DNA from: Rhodospirillales bacterium
Lineage (GTDB): Bacteria; Pseudomonadota; Alphaproteobacteria; Micavibrionales; Micavibrionaceae
DNA length: 64,000 nucleotides
Direction of reading: 5' to 3'
Assembly: GCA_023898785.1 (NCBI GenBank)
Contig: CP060239.1
Coordinates: forward strand, 1,736,001 to 1,800,000
Positions 7,933 through 16,827 of this stretch are shown here, one piece after another (the first letter of the stretch is position 1; every line of letters starts with the position of its first letter). The position numbers and the translations under genes are program-made. The notes below the pieces were generated by a model. It ran no database searches. It was not told where the DNA came from and worked only from the letters and a program-made list of their open reading frames with translations.

Positions 7933-9069
7933 GTGAGTATTACTGGTCCAAATGGTTATAATGCAGATAGCTTCCAATTGAAGGGAACATTCGGTTGGAA
8001 TCCCGATCAGCGGACGGTTATGGATGTGACGGGATCGGCGCTTGATGCTTCTTTTTCCGGTGGGCCGGCGCAGACGGCTCTTACACAATTCACCGGCCAA
8101 AATTATCTTAAAGACATGCCAATGGCAGTGAATAAAGCCGGGCAGAATGTTAGTGCGAACATGGTATCGGCTACAGGTGCGGCGGTTGATCTTGGACAAG
8201 TTGAAAACCGTATTGGCGTTGTGGAGCAAGCTGTGACCAATATGCAGCAACCTTTTCGGCAAGCGTTTGATGTGGGTGCGGAAAAGCTTGGTTTTGATCG
8301 TGCGTCTGTCGGGGCGAGTTTTGAGCCGGGTCCCGCGACGCAAATGATTGATGTTCTTGCCGATGCGGCTGGTATGAAAGCTGGTATTCCGGCAGCCAAA
8401 GCGGTAACGACCGCAATGAATGTTGCCGATGCCGTTAGTAGCGCCAAGACAATTGTCGGAAAGTTGTCACCAAAGAATGAAGCAAAAATTGCAGATATGG
8501 CGCGGACGTTGCTGACGCCCAAAATAGATCCTATGACAGGTAAAGAAATCGGAGCGCCCGCTATTCCTAATTCCCTGAATACACAAAGTTTGGTCTCTAT
8601 GAAACCGCATGAGCTGGTTGATACGATGAAGCAAATCATGTTGCCGCCTTCAGAGCACCCTGAAATGAAACAGCTTTTGGCCCTCAAAAGTGAGTTGTCT
8701 ATGGATGTCGGTGTTCATGAAGGGCAGAGAAATACAAACGAAGCGGCCTTAGCGATGGCTGAAGAGGCTGGTTTTTCTTTAGAGGATCTGACGATAGATG
8801 AGGCGGATATTGTTCTGAATGTAGCGGAGGCACAGGATTTTAAAGATCAGGCTGCCGGTGTTCAGGGCTTTTTAAATGACGGTTTTGCAGGCATGGTCAG
8901 CCAAGGCGAGATTCAGGTTTCACCTGAAATGGCGGCATATGCGTTAAAAGCTGGTGGTATGTCATCTGAACGGGAAAAGCCATCTATTGGTCAGGACCGG
9001 GAAGATGAGCTGGTGCGGCTTGCTCAAGCAGCGGCGCAGTATGATAGCAAGCCCATGATGGGCGCATAA
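7933..9069 (+). CDS. Unknown protein, alanine-rich, soluble
   Basis: 378 residues from a GTG start, not recognised. No signal peptide and no clear membrane segment. The N-terminal 60 residues are Gly/Ser/Thr-rich and resemble the disordered starts of structural or secreted proteins. The remainder is rich in Ala, Met, Glu and Asp and likely helical, with an acidic patch (EEAGFSLEDLTIDEADIVLNV) and a C-terminus ending KPMMGA. The preceding 193 bases are very AT-rich and contain the short hairpin AGGCT-GGTG-AGCCT, perhaps the comM terminator. It appears to be a single-gene unit. Confidence 0.6.
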   Translation: MSITGPNGYNADSFQLKGTFGWNPDQRTVMDVTGSALDASFSGGPAQTALTQFTGQNYLKDMPMAVNKAGQNVSANMVSATGAAVDLGQVENRIGVVEQAVTNMQQPFRQAFDVGAEKLGFDRASVGASFEPGPATQMIDVLADAAGMKAGIPAAKAVTTAMNVADAVSSAKTIVGKLSPKNEAKIADMARTLLTPKIDPMTGKEIGAPAIPNSLNTQSLVSMKPHELVDTMKQIMLPPSEHPEMKQLLALKSELSMDVGVHEGQRNTNEAALAMAEEAGFSLEDLTIDEADIVLNVAEAQDFKDQAAGVQGFLNDGFAGMVSQGEIQVSPEMAAYALKAGGMSSEREKPSIGQDREDELVRLAQAAAQYDSKPMMGA

Positions 9070-9143
9070 TTCCTGCTATAGTTTTTTTTCTTCATTGGTT
9101 ATAACATATACAGGGCTCAATCGCTTTGAGTGTGAGGTTTTGT

Positions 9144-10007
9144 ATGTGTCGATTTTTGATTCTCCTTATGTTTTTTACGTTCACTGGCTGGTCCGGATTG
9201 GCGCTGGCGGCGGGTGATGCTTGTGAAAAAGCGCGTAGCTCGGCGGATGTGATGAAATGTTTGACGCGCCAGCTTGATGTGGCGCAAGAGACGTTGAATA
9301 GCGTGTTTGACGATTTGAGCATGCAAAATTCCGGAGAGGATCTGGTTGAAATTAAAGATATTCAAGCTGACTGGTTGAGTTATCGCGAGCGTGAATGTGC
9401 GTTGGAGATAGCCGGTCTGGAAACGGAGTCTCTTAAACGGCTTGAAAATTTGCGGTGTCTGAACCGGTTGACGCAGGCGCGCATTGAGGCGTTACGAAGA
9501 AGCTTAAATACTCAGGATGATTTTGAAATTCTTGGAGAGGCTGCTGCGTCTCCGCGCTGGATGAACGCTTTGGCCAATGACCATCCGGATGTGTTTTGGG
9601 CGTATGGTGCGCAAATTGAGGGTGATTTGGATTGTGATGGTGAGAACGAACATATTATGAGCGGTTTGCGGTCTTCCGAAGATTTTATGGAGGTTTTTCC
9701 CGTTGTTTCTATTTCAGAGAGTCCGCTTACCGGGCGGCCTAAGAGCACGGTTATAGGGTTGGGGTTTGATGATGAGTCTGATAATGTTGACGAGGAGCGC
9801 GTACGTTGCGGGTTTGTTGTCGGGCTTTCGTTTGCGCAACCACCGGATGAGGCGCAGTTGCCAGAGGATAAAGGTGGTGAGGGGCAAGTTTCGGATGCCG
9901 GTGCGTCGTCTGCGGCGTGTATAAATCGTCTGACAATTACAGCCAAGGCTTGTGAGCAGAGCCGTACGTTGTATTGGACCGGGAATGAATACGCCTTTGC
10001 CGAATAA
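9144..10007 (+). CDS. Secreted protein with LprI/DUF1311-like domain
   Basis: The start ATG 9144 lies six bases after GAGG and gives a signal peptide (MCRFLILLMFFTF...ALA) with cleavage before AGDAC. Residues about 25-115 look like the LprI (DUF1311) four-helix domain: paired Cys, CLTRQLDVAQETLNSVF, then a WLSYRERECALE segment. LprI of mycobacteria inhibits lysozyme; many DUF1311 proteins have no tested role. The C-terminal half (about 130-287) is an extra domain with a DLDCDGENEH acidic motif, typical of proteins evaluating a stored quantity, and further cysteines. The LOG gene begins 23 bases before this gene ends, suggesting co-transcription. Confidence 0.7.
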   Translation: MCRFLILLMFFTFTGWSGLALAAGDACEKARSSADVMKCLTRQLDVAQETLNSVFDDLSMQNSGEDLVEIKDIQADWLSYRERECALEIAGLETESLKRLENLRCLNRLTQARIEALRRSLNTQDDFEILGEAAASPRWMNALANDHPDVFWAYGAQIEGDLDCDGENEHIMSGLRSSEDFMEVFPVVSISESPLTGRPKSTVIGLGFDDESDNVDEERVRCGFVVGLSFAQPPDEAQLPEDKGGEGQVSDAGASSAACINRLTITAKACEQSRTLYWTGNEYAFAE

Positions 10008-10551
10008 AATTTTAAAATCTTTATGCGTGTTTTGCGCATCTTCATCTGAGGTTCATCAGAAATATATAGATTTGGCCGCAGATTTGGGAACAATGTTGGC
10101 GCAGGCGCGTATTTGTCTTGTTTATGGCGGGGCACAGGGCGGGTTAATGGGAGCGGCGGCTAATGCGGCTCTTGCGGCTGGTGGTGAGGTGATTGGGGTA
10201 ATTCCTGAAGTGCTTTTCGGGCAGGAGCGTGCACATCAAGGACTAACGAAGCTCTATATAATGCGCGATATGCATGAGCGTCAGCAGAAAATGGCGGCGT
10301 TGGCTGACGGGTTTGTGGTCTTGCCGGGCGGACTTGGTACTTTAGCGGAATTCTTTGAGATTTTGACGTGGAAACAGATTGGTTTGTATGATAAGCCGAT
10401 CATATTGGTTAATATTGATGGATTTTGGGATTCTTTGATAGAAACCATGGGTAATTGCCAGCAGCAGGGTTTTTTGCATGGTGATTTTCTGGATTTGGTT
10501 CGAATTTGCAATGATTTACACACAATAAGGACTTTTTTTGTATTTGAGTAA
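9985..10551 (+). CDS. LOG family protein (nucleoside 5'-monophosphate phosphoribohydrolase type)
   Basis: Carries both LOG signatures: GGAQGGLMGAAA (nucleotide-binding loop) and PGGLGTLAEFFE (catalytic PGGxGTxxE). Family members cleave ribose 5-phosphate from AMP or cytokinin ribotides; older annotations read 'lysine decarboxylase', which is wrong for this fold. 188 residues from ATG 9985 matches the usual 180-195. The start overlaps the preceding gene by 23 bases, which implies translational coupling. Confidence 0.9.
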   Translation: MNTPLPNKILKSLCVFCASSSEVHQKYIDLAADLGTMLAQARICLVYGGAQGGLMGAAANAALAAGGEVIGVIPEVLFGQERAHQGLTKLYIMRDMHERQQKMAALADGFVVLPGGLGTLAEFFEILTWKQIGLYDKPIILVNIDGFWDSLIETMGNCQQQGFLHGDFLDLVRICNDLHTIRTFFVFE

Positions 10552-10627
10552 TATATTTTACTTTTGTTGAATGAGTTGGCTTGTTAGAGTTTGTTTGGAT
10601 GCATTATTGAGTAGAAATTAATACACC

Positions 10628-11671
10628 GTGCAATATTCACATTCAAAAGATAAGGCAAATGACTTTGCGAGCGAAGCTCTGGAGCGTATTCACTCCGGGG
10701 GTTTGTCACCTGTGCCGCAAACTTTTGAGCTTTGGTATGTTTACTATGCCGGATGTGATCCAGATGTTGTGCGCTCGATTGATGTGCTTGTGGCGAAGGA
10801 AGAACCTATTACCGATGAGCAATGCGCGGAGTTGCATCAGCGATTTTTGAGCGATACTAAAGAAAATGAGAGGGTGCGTCAGGCTGGTGACCAAATTCAG
10901 GAGACTATCAGGGGCGTTAAAAGCAGTGTTAGCGAAATTAAGAACGTTACACATGAATATAGTGAGGTTTTGCAGGATGCTGCGGGTTCGTTAGGTCCTG
11001 ATACCACGCCGGAGGAAGTTCGCGAGAAACTTCAGTCTGTACTTGATAATACGTCGAACGTTCTTGAGCATAACCAAAAGCTAGAGCAAAAGCTGGAACG
11101 TAGCGCGCTGGTGATGCAGGAATTGCAGCGTGATCTGGAAGTTGTACGCCAGCAAGCTTTGACCGATAGCCTAACCAATTTGTCAAACCGTAAGGCTTTT
11201 GATAGCGAAATTGTCCGGATTGCTGAAGAAGCTAAGGCTGATGGACAGACGTTTTCATTGATTCTGATGGATATTGATCATTTTAAAGCATTCAACGATA
11301 ATTATGGACACCAGGTTGGGGATCAGGTTTTGCGGCTTGTTGCACAGACATTGATTGATGGCGTTAAAGGGCGCGATGTTGCAGCCCGTTATGGTGGAGA
11401 AGAGTTTGCAATTCTTTTACCGCAAACGAATTTGACAGGCGGAATAAAGGTTGCCGATTCTCTGCGAAGCGTTGTGCAGGGTAAGGAATTGATTAACCGT
11501 AATTCCGGTGAGACATTGGGGCGGGTTACTTTGTCCGGCGGTGTGGCACAATATGTTACTGGCGAGCCATTGGAGAACCTGATTGAGCGTGCAGATTCAG
11601 CGCTTTATACGGCCAAGCATAATGGGCGCAACCAAATTGCCGCCGCGCCTGCACCGGGGCAGAAGAAATAA
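10628..11671 (+). CDS. GGDEF diguanylate cyclase with alphaproteobacterial N-terminal domain
   Basis: 347 residues. The C-terminal half is a GGDEF domain with active-site GGEEF at 256-260 (ARYGGEEFAILLP) and the upstream metal-binding MDIDHFKAFND, so synthesis of cyclic di-GMP from GTP is expected. The N-terminal domain (about 1-85, with SPVPQTFELWYVYYAG) is of the kind found in many soluble alphaproteobacterial cyclases, followed by a coiled coil to about 165. No membrane segment. The allosteric inhibitory I-site RxxD reads KGRD here, Lys in place of Arg, so feedback inhibition may be weak or lost. Start GTG 10628 has no strong Shine-Dalgarno. Confidence 0.9.
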   Translation: MQYSHSKDKANDFASEALERIHSGGLSPVPQTFELWYVYYAGCDPDVVRSIDVLVAKEEPITDEQCAELHQRFLSDTKENERVRQAGDQIQETIRGVKSSVSEIKNVTHEYSEVLQDAAGSLGPDTTPEEVREKLQSVLDNTSNVLEHNQKLEQKLERSALVMQELQRDLEVVRQQALTDSLTNLSNRKAFDSEIVRIAEEAKADGQTFSLILMDIDHFKAFNDNYGHQVGDQVLRLVAQTLIDGVKGRDVAARYGGEEFAILLPQTNLTGGIKVADSLRSVVQGKELINRNSGETLGRVTLSGGVAQYVTGEPLENLIERADSALYTAKHNGRNQIAAAPAPGQKK

Positions 11672-11691
11672 GTTAGAAGATTTGTAATTGC

Positions 11692-11745
11692 TTGCATCTT
11701 TATGATGGAATCGGCAATAATCTTTGTTGAGAACAAATCAGAAAC
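11692..11745 (+). promoter_or_regulatory. Candidate dinD promoter with operator
   Basis: TTGCAT (11692-11697) and AATAAT (11716-11721) are 18 bases apart. The predicted start lies inside a perfect inverted repeat TTTGTT-GAG-AACAAA (11723-11737). The same segment holds GAAC-N7-AAAC (11731-11745), one base from the alphaproteobacterial LexA direct repeat GAAC-N7-GAAC. Either could be the operator for damage control of dinD. Confidence 0.4.
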
Positions 11746-11754
11746 GGAATTGTT

Positions 11755-12612
11755 ATGAAGAAAGATTTGATTGTTGCTCTTAACAATAGTTTTGAGGGCG
11801 CTGCGCATACTGAAGATGGTTTGACATATTGGTATGCGAGGGATATTCAGAAACTACTGGATTATTCGAAGTGGGAAAATTTTTCATCGGTTGTTATTAA
11901 GGCAAAAGAAGCTTGTCAAAATAGTGGACAGTCTATTGCGGACCATTTTGCCGACGTCAGGAAAATGGTTAAGCTTGGCTCTGGTTCTGAAAGAGAGATT
12001 GATGACATAATGTTAACACGTTATGCGTGTTATCTGATCGCACAGAATGGTGATCCCCGAAAAGAGGTTGTTGCGTTTGCACAAAGCTATTTTGCAATTC
12101 AAACCAGAAAACAGGAGCTTTTAGAAGAACGGCTTGAGCATCTTGAACGGCTTCATGCCCGTGAAAAGCTTACTGAAACCGAAAAACAGTTATCCGGGAC
12201 GTTGTATCAGCATGGTGTGGATGACAGGGGTTTTGGAATTATTCGTTCTAAAGGAGATCAGGCGCTTTTTGGTGGGCACAATACGCGGAGTATGAAAACA
12301 CGTCTTGGCGTTAAAAAAGGGCGTCCGTTGGCAGATTTTTTACCGACAGTGACACTCAAGGCGAAAGAGTTTGCTGCGGCGATTACGGATTTTAACGTTC
12401 GTGAGCGTTCTATGTATGGAGCTGATCAAATTGGTCGTGAGCATGTTAAGAATAACAAAGATGTTCGCGGGGTTTTGGCAAAGAATGATATTCAACCTGA
12501 AAGCCTTCCTGCTGCAGAAGATATAAAGAAGGTTGAGAGAAAGCTTAAATCTGAAGATCAGAAAATTTTGAAAAAAGAAGATAGTTTGCAGAAGATTAAA
12601 GATGCAAGCTGA
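11755..12612 (+). CDS. dinD: DNA-damage-inducible protein DinD-like
   Basis: 285 residues matching the DinD layout throughout: BRO-N-like N-terminal domain (YWYARDIQKLLDYSKWENF), a helical middle, and a C-terminal coiled, lysine-rich tail. E. coli DinD is SOS-induced and inhibits RecA filament activity in vitro; the physiological role remains open. It is preceded by a candidate operator and overlaps the following helicase gene by 11 bases, so the two form a likely DNA-repair operon, an arrangement that itself suggests damage control of the helicase. Confidence 0.85.
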   Translation: MKKDLIVALNNSFEGAAHTEDGLTYWYARDIQKLLDYSKWENFSSVVIKAKEACQNSGQSIADHFADVRKMVKLGSGSEREIDDIMLTRYACYLIAQNGDPRKEVVAFAQSYFAIQTRKQELLEERLEHLERLHAREKLTETEKQLSGTLYQHGVDDRGFGIIRSKGDQALFGGHNTRSMKTRLGVKKGRPLADFLPTVTLKAKEFAAAITDFNVRERSMYGADQIGREHVKNNKDVRGVLAKNDIQPESLPAAEDIKKVERKLKSEDQKILKKEDSLQKIKDAS

Positions 12613-14827
12613 TTCAATTTCCGCTATGGCTGTGCCGCAACCCCCATATTTAGAAGGTCTTAATGATCCGCAACGCGAAGCGATTGAGACGCTGGATGGA
12701 CCTGTTTTGGTGCTGGCTGGTGCAGGGACGGGCAAGACGCGGGTGCTGACCACGCGTTTGGCGCATTTGCTTAATACGGGCCGGGTGTATCCATCGCAAA
12801 TTCTGGCAGTAACCTTCACTAACAAGGCCGCGCAGGAAATGAAAGAACGCGTAAGCGGCCTTATGGGCGGACAACCCGTTGAAGGTTGGTGGCTGGGCAC
12901 GTTTCACTCGCTGGCAGCGCGGATGCTTCGGCGGCATGCGGATATGGTGGGTTTATCAAGCAATTTTACGATCCTTGATCCCGATGATCAGGTGCGTCTT
13001 TTAAAGCAGATTATGGAAGTCAATGGGGTCGATCATAAGAAATGGGCGCCCAAGGCTATGATCAGTTTTATTGATCGCTGGAAGGACCGGGGGCTTAACC
13101 CACCTCAGGTAAGCGGTGATGATGTTGGCGATATTGCCGGGGGCAAGTTGCCGTTGCTGTATGAGATTTACCAGCGGCGCTTGCGGGAGATTAATGCGTG
13201 TGATTTTGGTGATTTATTGCTCCATATGATTACGATCTTGAAAGACCCGGCCAATAAGCATGTGCTCGACGAGTATCACAATCGTTTCCGCTATATCATG
13301 GTGGATGAATATCAGGATACCAATGTGGCGCAATATTTGTGGCTGCGGTTGCTTGCACAGGGTCATAACAATATTTGCTGCGTGGGGGATGATGATCAAT
13401 CGATCTATGGCTGGCGCGGGGCGGAAGTCGGTAATATTTTGAAGTTTGAAAAAGATTTTCCTGGTGCGCAAATTATCCGGCTGGAACAAAACTATCGCTC
13501 GACCAACAATATTTTAAAGGCTGCTCATGCAGTGATTGCCAATAATGACGGGCGGCTTGGAAAAGAGCTGTGGTCGGAAGCCGGGGAAGGCGACAAGATT
13601 CAGGTACGAGGCCTGTGGGACGGTGAGGCCGAGGCTCGCTGGGCCGGTGAAGAAATTGAGCAGCTTCAACGTAAGGGGCAATCACTCAATGGTATTGCTG
13701 TTCTTGTGCGCGCGGGCTTTCAGACGCGCGAATTTGAGGAGCGGTTTATCAAGCTTGGTTTGCCGTACAAAGTTTTAGGCGGGCCACGATTTTATGAGCG
13801 GATGGAGATTCGCGATGCGCTGGCTTATTTGCGGGTGATTGTGCAACCAGCGGATGATCTGGCGTTGGAGCGGATTATCAATAAACCCAAGCGTGGACTT
13901 GGTGATACAACTGTGCAAACGCTGTACGCGTACGGGCGCAGTCATGGAATTAACCTGTATGATTCGATTATGGACCTGACGCAAACCGATGAACTCCGGC
14001 CTAAGGTTAAAACGACGCTGATGAAATTGCTGGATGATTTCGGGCGTTGGCGCTCGCTGGTTGAGACAATGGATCATGCGGAGCTGGCGGCGCAGGTTTT
14101 GGATGAGTCGGGCTATATGCAGATGTGGAAAGAGGACAAGACGCCTGAAGCACCTGGCAGGGTGGAAAATTTGAAAGAGCTGATTTCCGGGATGCAGGAA
14201 TATGAGGCCTTGCCGGAATTTTTGGAGCATGTGGCGCTGGTGCTGGAAAATCAGGATGCTTCGGGCGGCGAATTTGCGACGATTATGACGTTGCACGGGG
14301 CGAAGGGGCTGGAGTTTGATTGCGTATTTTTGCCCGGCTGGGAAGAGGGCTTGTTTCCATCCCAGCGCTCTATGGATGAAAATGGGTTGAAGGGGCTGGA
14401 GGAAGAGCGGCGTTTGGCCTATGTCGGGATCACGCGGGCGAAGAGACGCGCTTATATTTCTTTTGCCGCCAACCGGCGGATGTATGGAAGCTGGGTGAAC
14501 GCGATCCCATCGCGCTTTATTGATGAGTTGCCGAAAGAGCAGACGGAGGTGCAGTCCGATCTGGGGCTGGCCGGTAGCGGGCGGTCATCGCATTGGGATA
14601 GTTCGGGGTTTGCACCAAAAGTTCAGAAGCGGCAAGTTGCTTCACAGACTCATGATCGCAAAGTGATGAGCGAAAGCGGTACAGTTTTTCAACGCGGGGA
14701 TCGGGTGTTTCATGATAAATTCGGTTACGGCAAAATCGTCAATATCGACGGTCATAAGCTCGATATTGCGTTTGAAAAATCAGGCAAGAAGCGCGTGATG
14801 GATAGTTTTATTGAGAAGCCTGATTAA
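12602..14827 (+). CDS. UvrD/PcrA-type superfamily 1 DNA helicase
   Basis: A 3'-5' ATP-dependent helicase of 741 residues for mismatch/excision repair and removal of RecA or stalled polymerase. Motif I AGAGTGKT is at 39-46, motif II DEYQDTN near 235, motif III GDDDQSIYGWRGA, motif IV QNYRST, motif V TLHGAKGLEF and motif VI EERRLAYVGITRAK. The C-terminus RGDRVFHDKFGYGKIVNIDG is the Tudor-like PcrA/UvrD tail that contacts RNA polymerase. The ATG at 12602 overlaps dinD by 11 bases; a second ATG at 12626 would drop eight residues. UvrD and PcrA cannot be told apart by motifs alone. Confidence 0.93.
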   Translation: MQADSISAMAVPQPPYLEGLNDPQREAIETLDGPVLVLAGAGTGKTRVLTTRLAHLLNTGRVYPSQILAVTFTNKAAQEMKERVSGLMGGQPVEGWWLGTFHSLAARMLRRHADMVGLSSNFTILDPDDQVRLLKQIMEVNGVDHKKWAPKAMISFIDRWKDRGLNPPQVSGDDVGDIAGGKLPLLYEIYQRRLREINACDFGDLLLHMITILKDPANKHVLDEYHNRFRYIMVDEYQDTNVAQYLWLRLLAQGHNNICCVGDDDQSIYGWRGAEVGNILKFEKDFPGAQIIRLEQNYRSTNNILKAAHAVIANNDGRLGKELWSEAGEGDKIQVRGLWDGEAEARWAGEEIEQLQRKGQSLNGIAVLVRAGFQTREFEERFIKLGLPYKVLGGPRFYERMEIRDALAYLRVIVQPADDLALERIINKPKRGLGDTTVQTLYAYGRSHGINLYDSIMDLTQTDELRPKVKTTLMKLLDDFGRWRSLVETMDHAELAAQVLDESGYMQMWKEDKTPEAPGRVENLKELISGMQEYEALPEFLEHVALVLENQDASGGEFATIMTLHGAKGLEFDCVFLPGWEEGLFPSQRSMDENGLKGLEEERRLAYVGITRAKRRAYISFAANRRMYGSWVNAIPSRFIDELPKEQTEVQSDLGLAGSGRSSHWDSSGFAPKVQKRQVASQTHDRKVMSESGTVFQRGDRVFHDKFGYGKIVNIDGHKLDIAFEKSGKKRVMDSFIEKPD

Positions 14828-14897
14828 AACCTGCAGGCTTGGCTGGATATTTTGTTTGAAACCCGCCATATTGGAGGGGTTGTTTTGGAGGCTTATT

Positions 14898-15851
14898 ATG
14901 AGCATGAAGAATAAAATTGCGACTGTGTTTGGCGGGACGGGGTTTGTCGGGCGGCAGATCGTGCGAGAGCTTGCGGCGCGCGGCGTAGCGGTTAAGGTTG
15001 CTACGCGGGTGCCGGAGCGGGCCTATTTTTTGAAGCTTGACGGCAGTGTTGGCCAGATTGTTCCGGTTGCCTGCGATTATAATGATGAGCAAAGCGTAGC
15101 CAAGGCAGTAAAGAATTCTGATTATGTAGTGAATTGCATCGGCGTTTTGTTTGAGCGCAAGCGTGGGGATTTCAAGCGGGCGCATAAAGATATTCCGGCG
15201 ATCATTGCCAAAGCTTGCGAGGAAGAGGGTGTGCAGCGGTTTGTGCATATTTCTATTCCGAATATAGAAAATGATGCATCACGCTATGCCAGCACAAAAT
15301 ATGAAGGTGAAAAGGCGGTCCAAAAGGCGTTTCCCAAAGTATCAATTTTACGGCCGAGCGTTGTGTTTGGTCCGGATGATGATTTCTTCAATAAATTTGC
15401 TGAATTGATGCGGTTTTTTCCTGTTTTGCCGTTGATTGGCGGGGGAAAAACCAAGTTTCAGCCGGTCTATGTCGGGGATGTTGCCGATGCGGTCATAGCC
15501 GCATTGGAAAAGCCAGAGGCGCAAGGTCAGATTTATGAGCTGGGCGGGCCGGATATTGTGAGTTTTAAAGAGATTTATGAGATTCTTTCTCGCTATACCG
15601 GGCGCAAAAGGTCTTATATCTCTTTGCCGTTTTGGTTGGCCAAGGTGCAAGCGGTTTTTATGGGGCTTATGCCCAAGCCGTTGCTGACCTGTGATCAGGT
15701 GGAATCTCTGAAAACGGATTATTTGATTAAGCCTTCTGCGCAGGGTTTGTCTGATTTGGGCGTAAAAATCACAGGGATGGATACGATTTTACCAACCTAT
15801 CTTGAGAGCTATCGTTCCGGTGGGCGTTTTGCTGCGCTTCATGGGCATTAA
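14898..15851 (+). CDS. NAD(P)-binding atypical SDR, complex I NDUFA9-like
   Basis: 317 residues. The N-terminal Rossmann motif VFGGTGFVGRQIV (GxxGxxG) and VARV-like dinucleotide segment are followed by YASTKYEGEKAV and SILRPSVVFGPDDDFFNKFA, typical of the alphaproteobacterial NDUFA9/39-kDa subunit family that binds NADPH at complex I without being catalytic. The Tyr-x3-Lys pair is present. The ATG 14898 follows TTGGAGG at a good distance; a longer frame reaching back into the helicase gene is not needed. The gene leads surA and rsmA on the same strand. Confidence 0.85.
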   Translation: MSMKNKIATVFGGTGFVGRQIVRELAARGVAVKVATRVPERAYFLKLDGSVGQIVPVACDYNDEQSVAKAVKNSDYVVNCIGVLFERKRGDFKRAHKDIPAIIAKACEEEGVQRFVHISIPNIENDASRYASTKYEGEKAVQKAFPKVSILRPSVVFGPDDDFFNKFAELMRFFPVLPLIGGGKTKFQPVYVGDVADAVIAALEKPEAQGQIYELGGPDIVSFKEIYEILSRYTGRKRSYISLPFWLAKVQAVFMGLMPKPLLTCDQVESLKTDYLIKPSAQGLSDLGVKITGMDTILPTYLESYRSGGRFAALHGH

Positions 15852-15870
15852 ATTATAAGGATTTCACAAA

Positions 15871-16827
15871 ATGCGTGTTTTGACTTTATTTTTAGCGATG
15901 GCGGTTTTTGTTGGCGGAGTTGTTTCCGCGCACTGCGCATGGGCGGCGCGTTCTGAGAGCATTGCCGTGGTGGTGAATGAAGATGCTATCACGATGTCGG
16001 ATGTGAATGATCGGATGGCATTGATTATCGCGTCTTCAGGTTTGCCAAATAAAAAAGATGTTCAGGAAAAATTGCTGCCGCAAATTATAGGTTCGTTGGT
16101 AGAGGAACAGGTGCGTTTGCAGGAAGCGCGGCGGCTCGATTTGAATGTTAGTCCGGAGGATATTGCGCAAGGGTTTGCCGCTGTCGCGCAGCAGAATAAT
16201 ATGTCGGCGGAAGAGTTTCGCAGCATGATTACACGCGGCGGCTTGAATATCCGTACGCTGGAGGCGCAGATTCGTGCACAGATAGCCTGGAGCAAGGTTG
16301 TACAGGCAAAGTTGCGGCCACAGGTCGTTGTTTCGGATAGTGATGTTGATAGTTACTTAGAGCGTTTGAACAACAATACGGGCAAGCCAGAGTATCTTGT
16401 GTCCGAAATTTTCCTGCCGTCTGTCAGTGCGCAAGAGGAGAGTGAGACGCAGCAATTGGCGTATAAACTGGTGCAGGAAATTCGCAGCGGTCAGGCACCA
16501 TTTTTTAAGGTTGCGCAGCAATTTTCACAATCAGCCGGAGCACCGCAAGGTGGAGATTTGGGCTGGATTGCGCAAGGGCAATTGCAGCAAGAGCTGGATG
16601 AGGTTTTGGCGCGCATTCCCCAGGGGCAAGTGAGTGATCCAATTCGTAGCGCTTCGGGGTATCACATCCTTAATGTGCGCGACCAGCGTTTAATCGCAGT
16701 TGAAAATCTGCCGGGCCGTGAGCAGGTGATGGGTGTGATTGGAATGCAGCGTTTAGAGCGTTTGCAGCGTCGCTATTTGATGGATTTGAAATCTGCAGCC
16801 TTCATTGAGAATCGTCTTGCCCAGTGA
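15871..16827 (+). CDS. surA: Periplasmic SurA-type chaperone and peptidyl-prolyl isomerase
   Basis: 318 residues with signal peptide (cleavage after HCAWA). The SurA N-terminal chaperone domain includes VVVNEDAITMSDVNDRMALI and continues to about residue 160. One parvulin domain follows (about 170-270) with the conserved GGDLGWIAQGQL and ASGYHILNVRDQR segments. E. coli SurA has two parvulin domains; a single one is usual in alphaproteobacteria. It helps outer membrane proteins fold on the way to BAM. The rsmA gene overlaps its 3' end; pdxA, often between the two, is absent. Confidence 0.9.
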   Translation: MRVLTLFLAMAVFVGGVVSAHCAWAARSESIAVVVNEDAITMSDVNDRMALIIASSGLPNKKDVQEKLLPQIIGSLVEEQVRLQEARRLDLNVSPEDIAQGFAAVAQQNNMSAEEFRSMITRGGLNIRTLEAQIRAQIAWSKVVQAKLRPQVVVSDSDVDSYLERLNNNTGKPEYLVSEIFLPSVSAQEESETQQLAYKLVQEIRSGQAPFFKVAQQFSQSAGAPQGGDLGWIAQGQLQQELDEVLARIPQGQVSDPIRSASGYHILNVRDQRLIAVENLPGREQVMGVIGMQRLERLQRRYLMDLKSAAFIENRLAQ

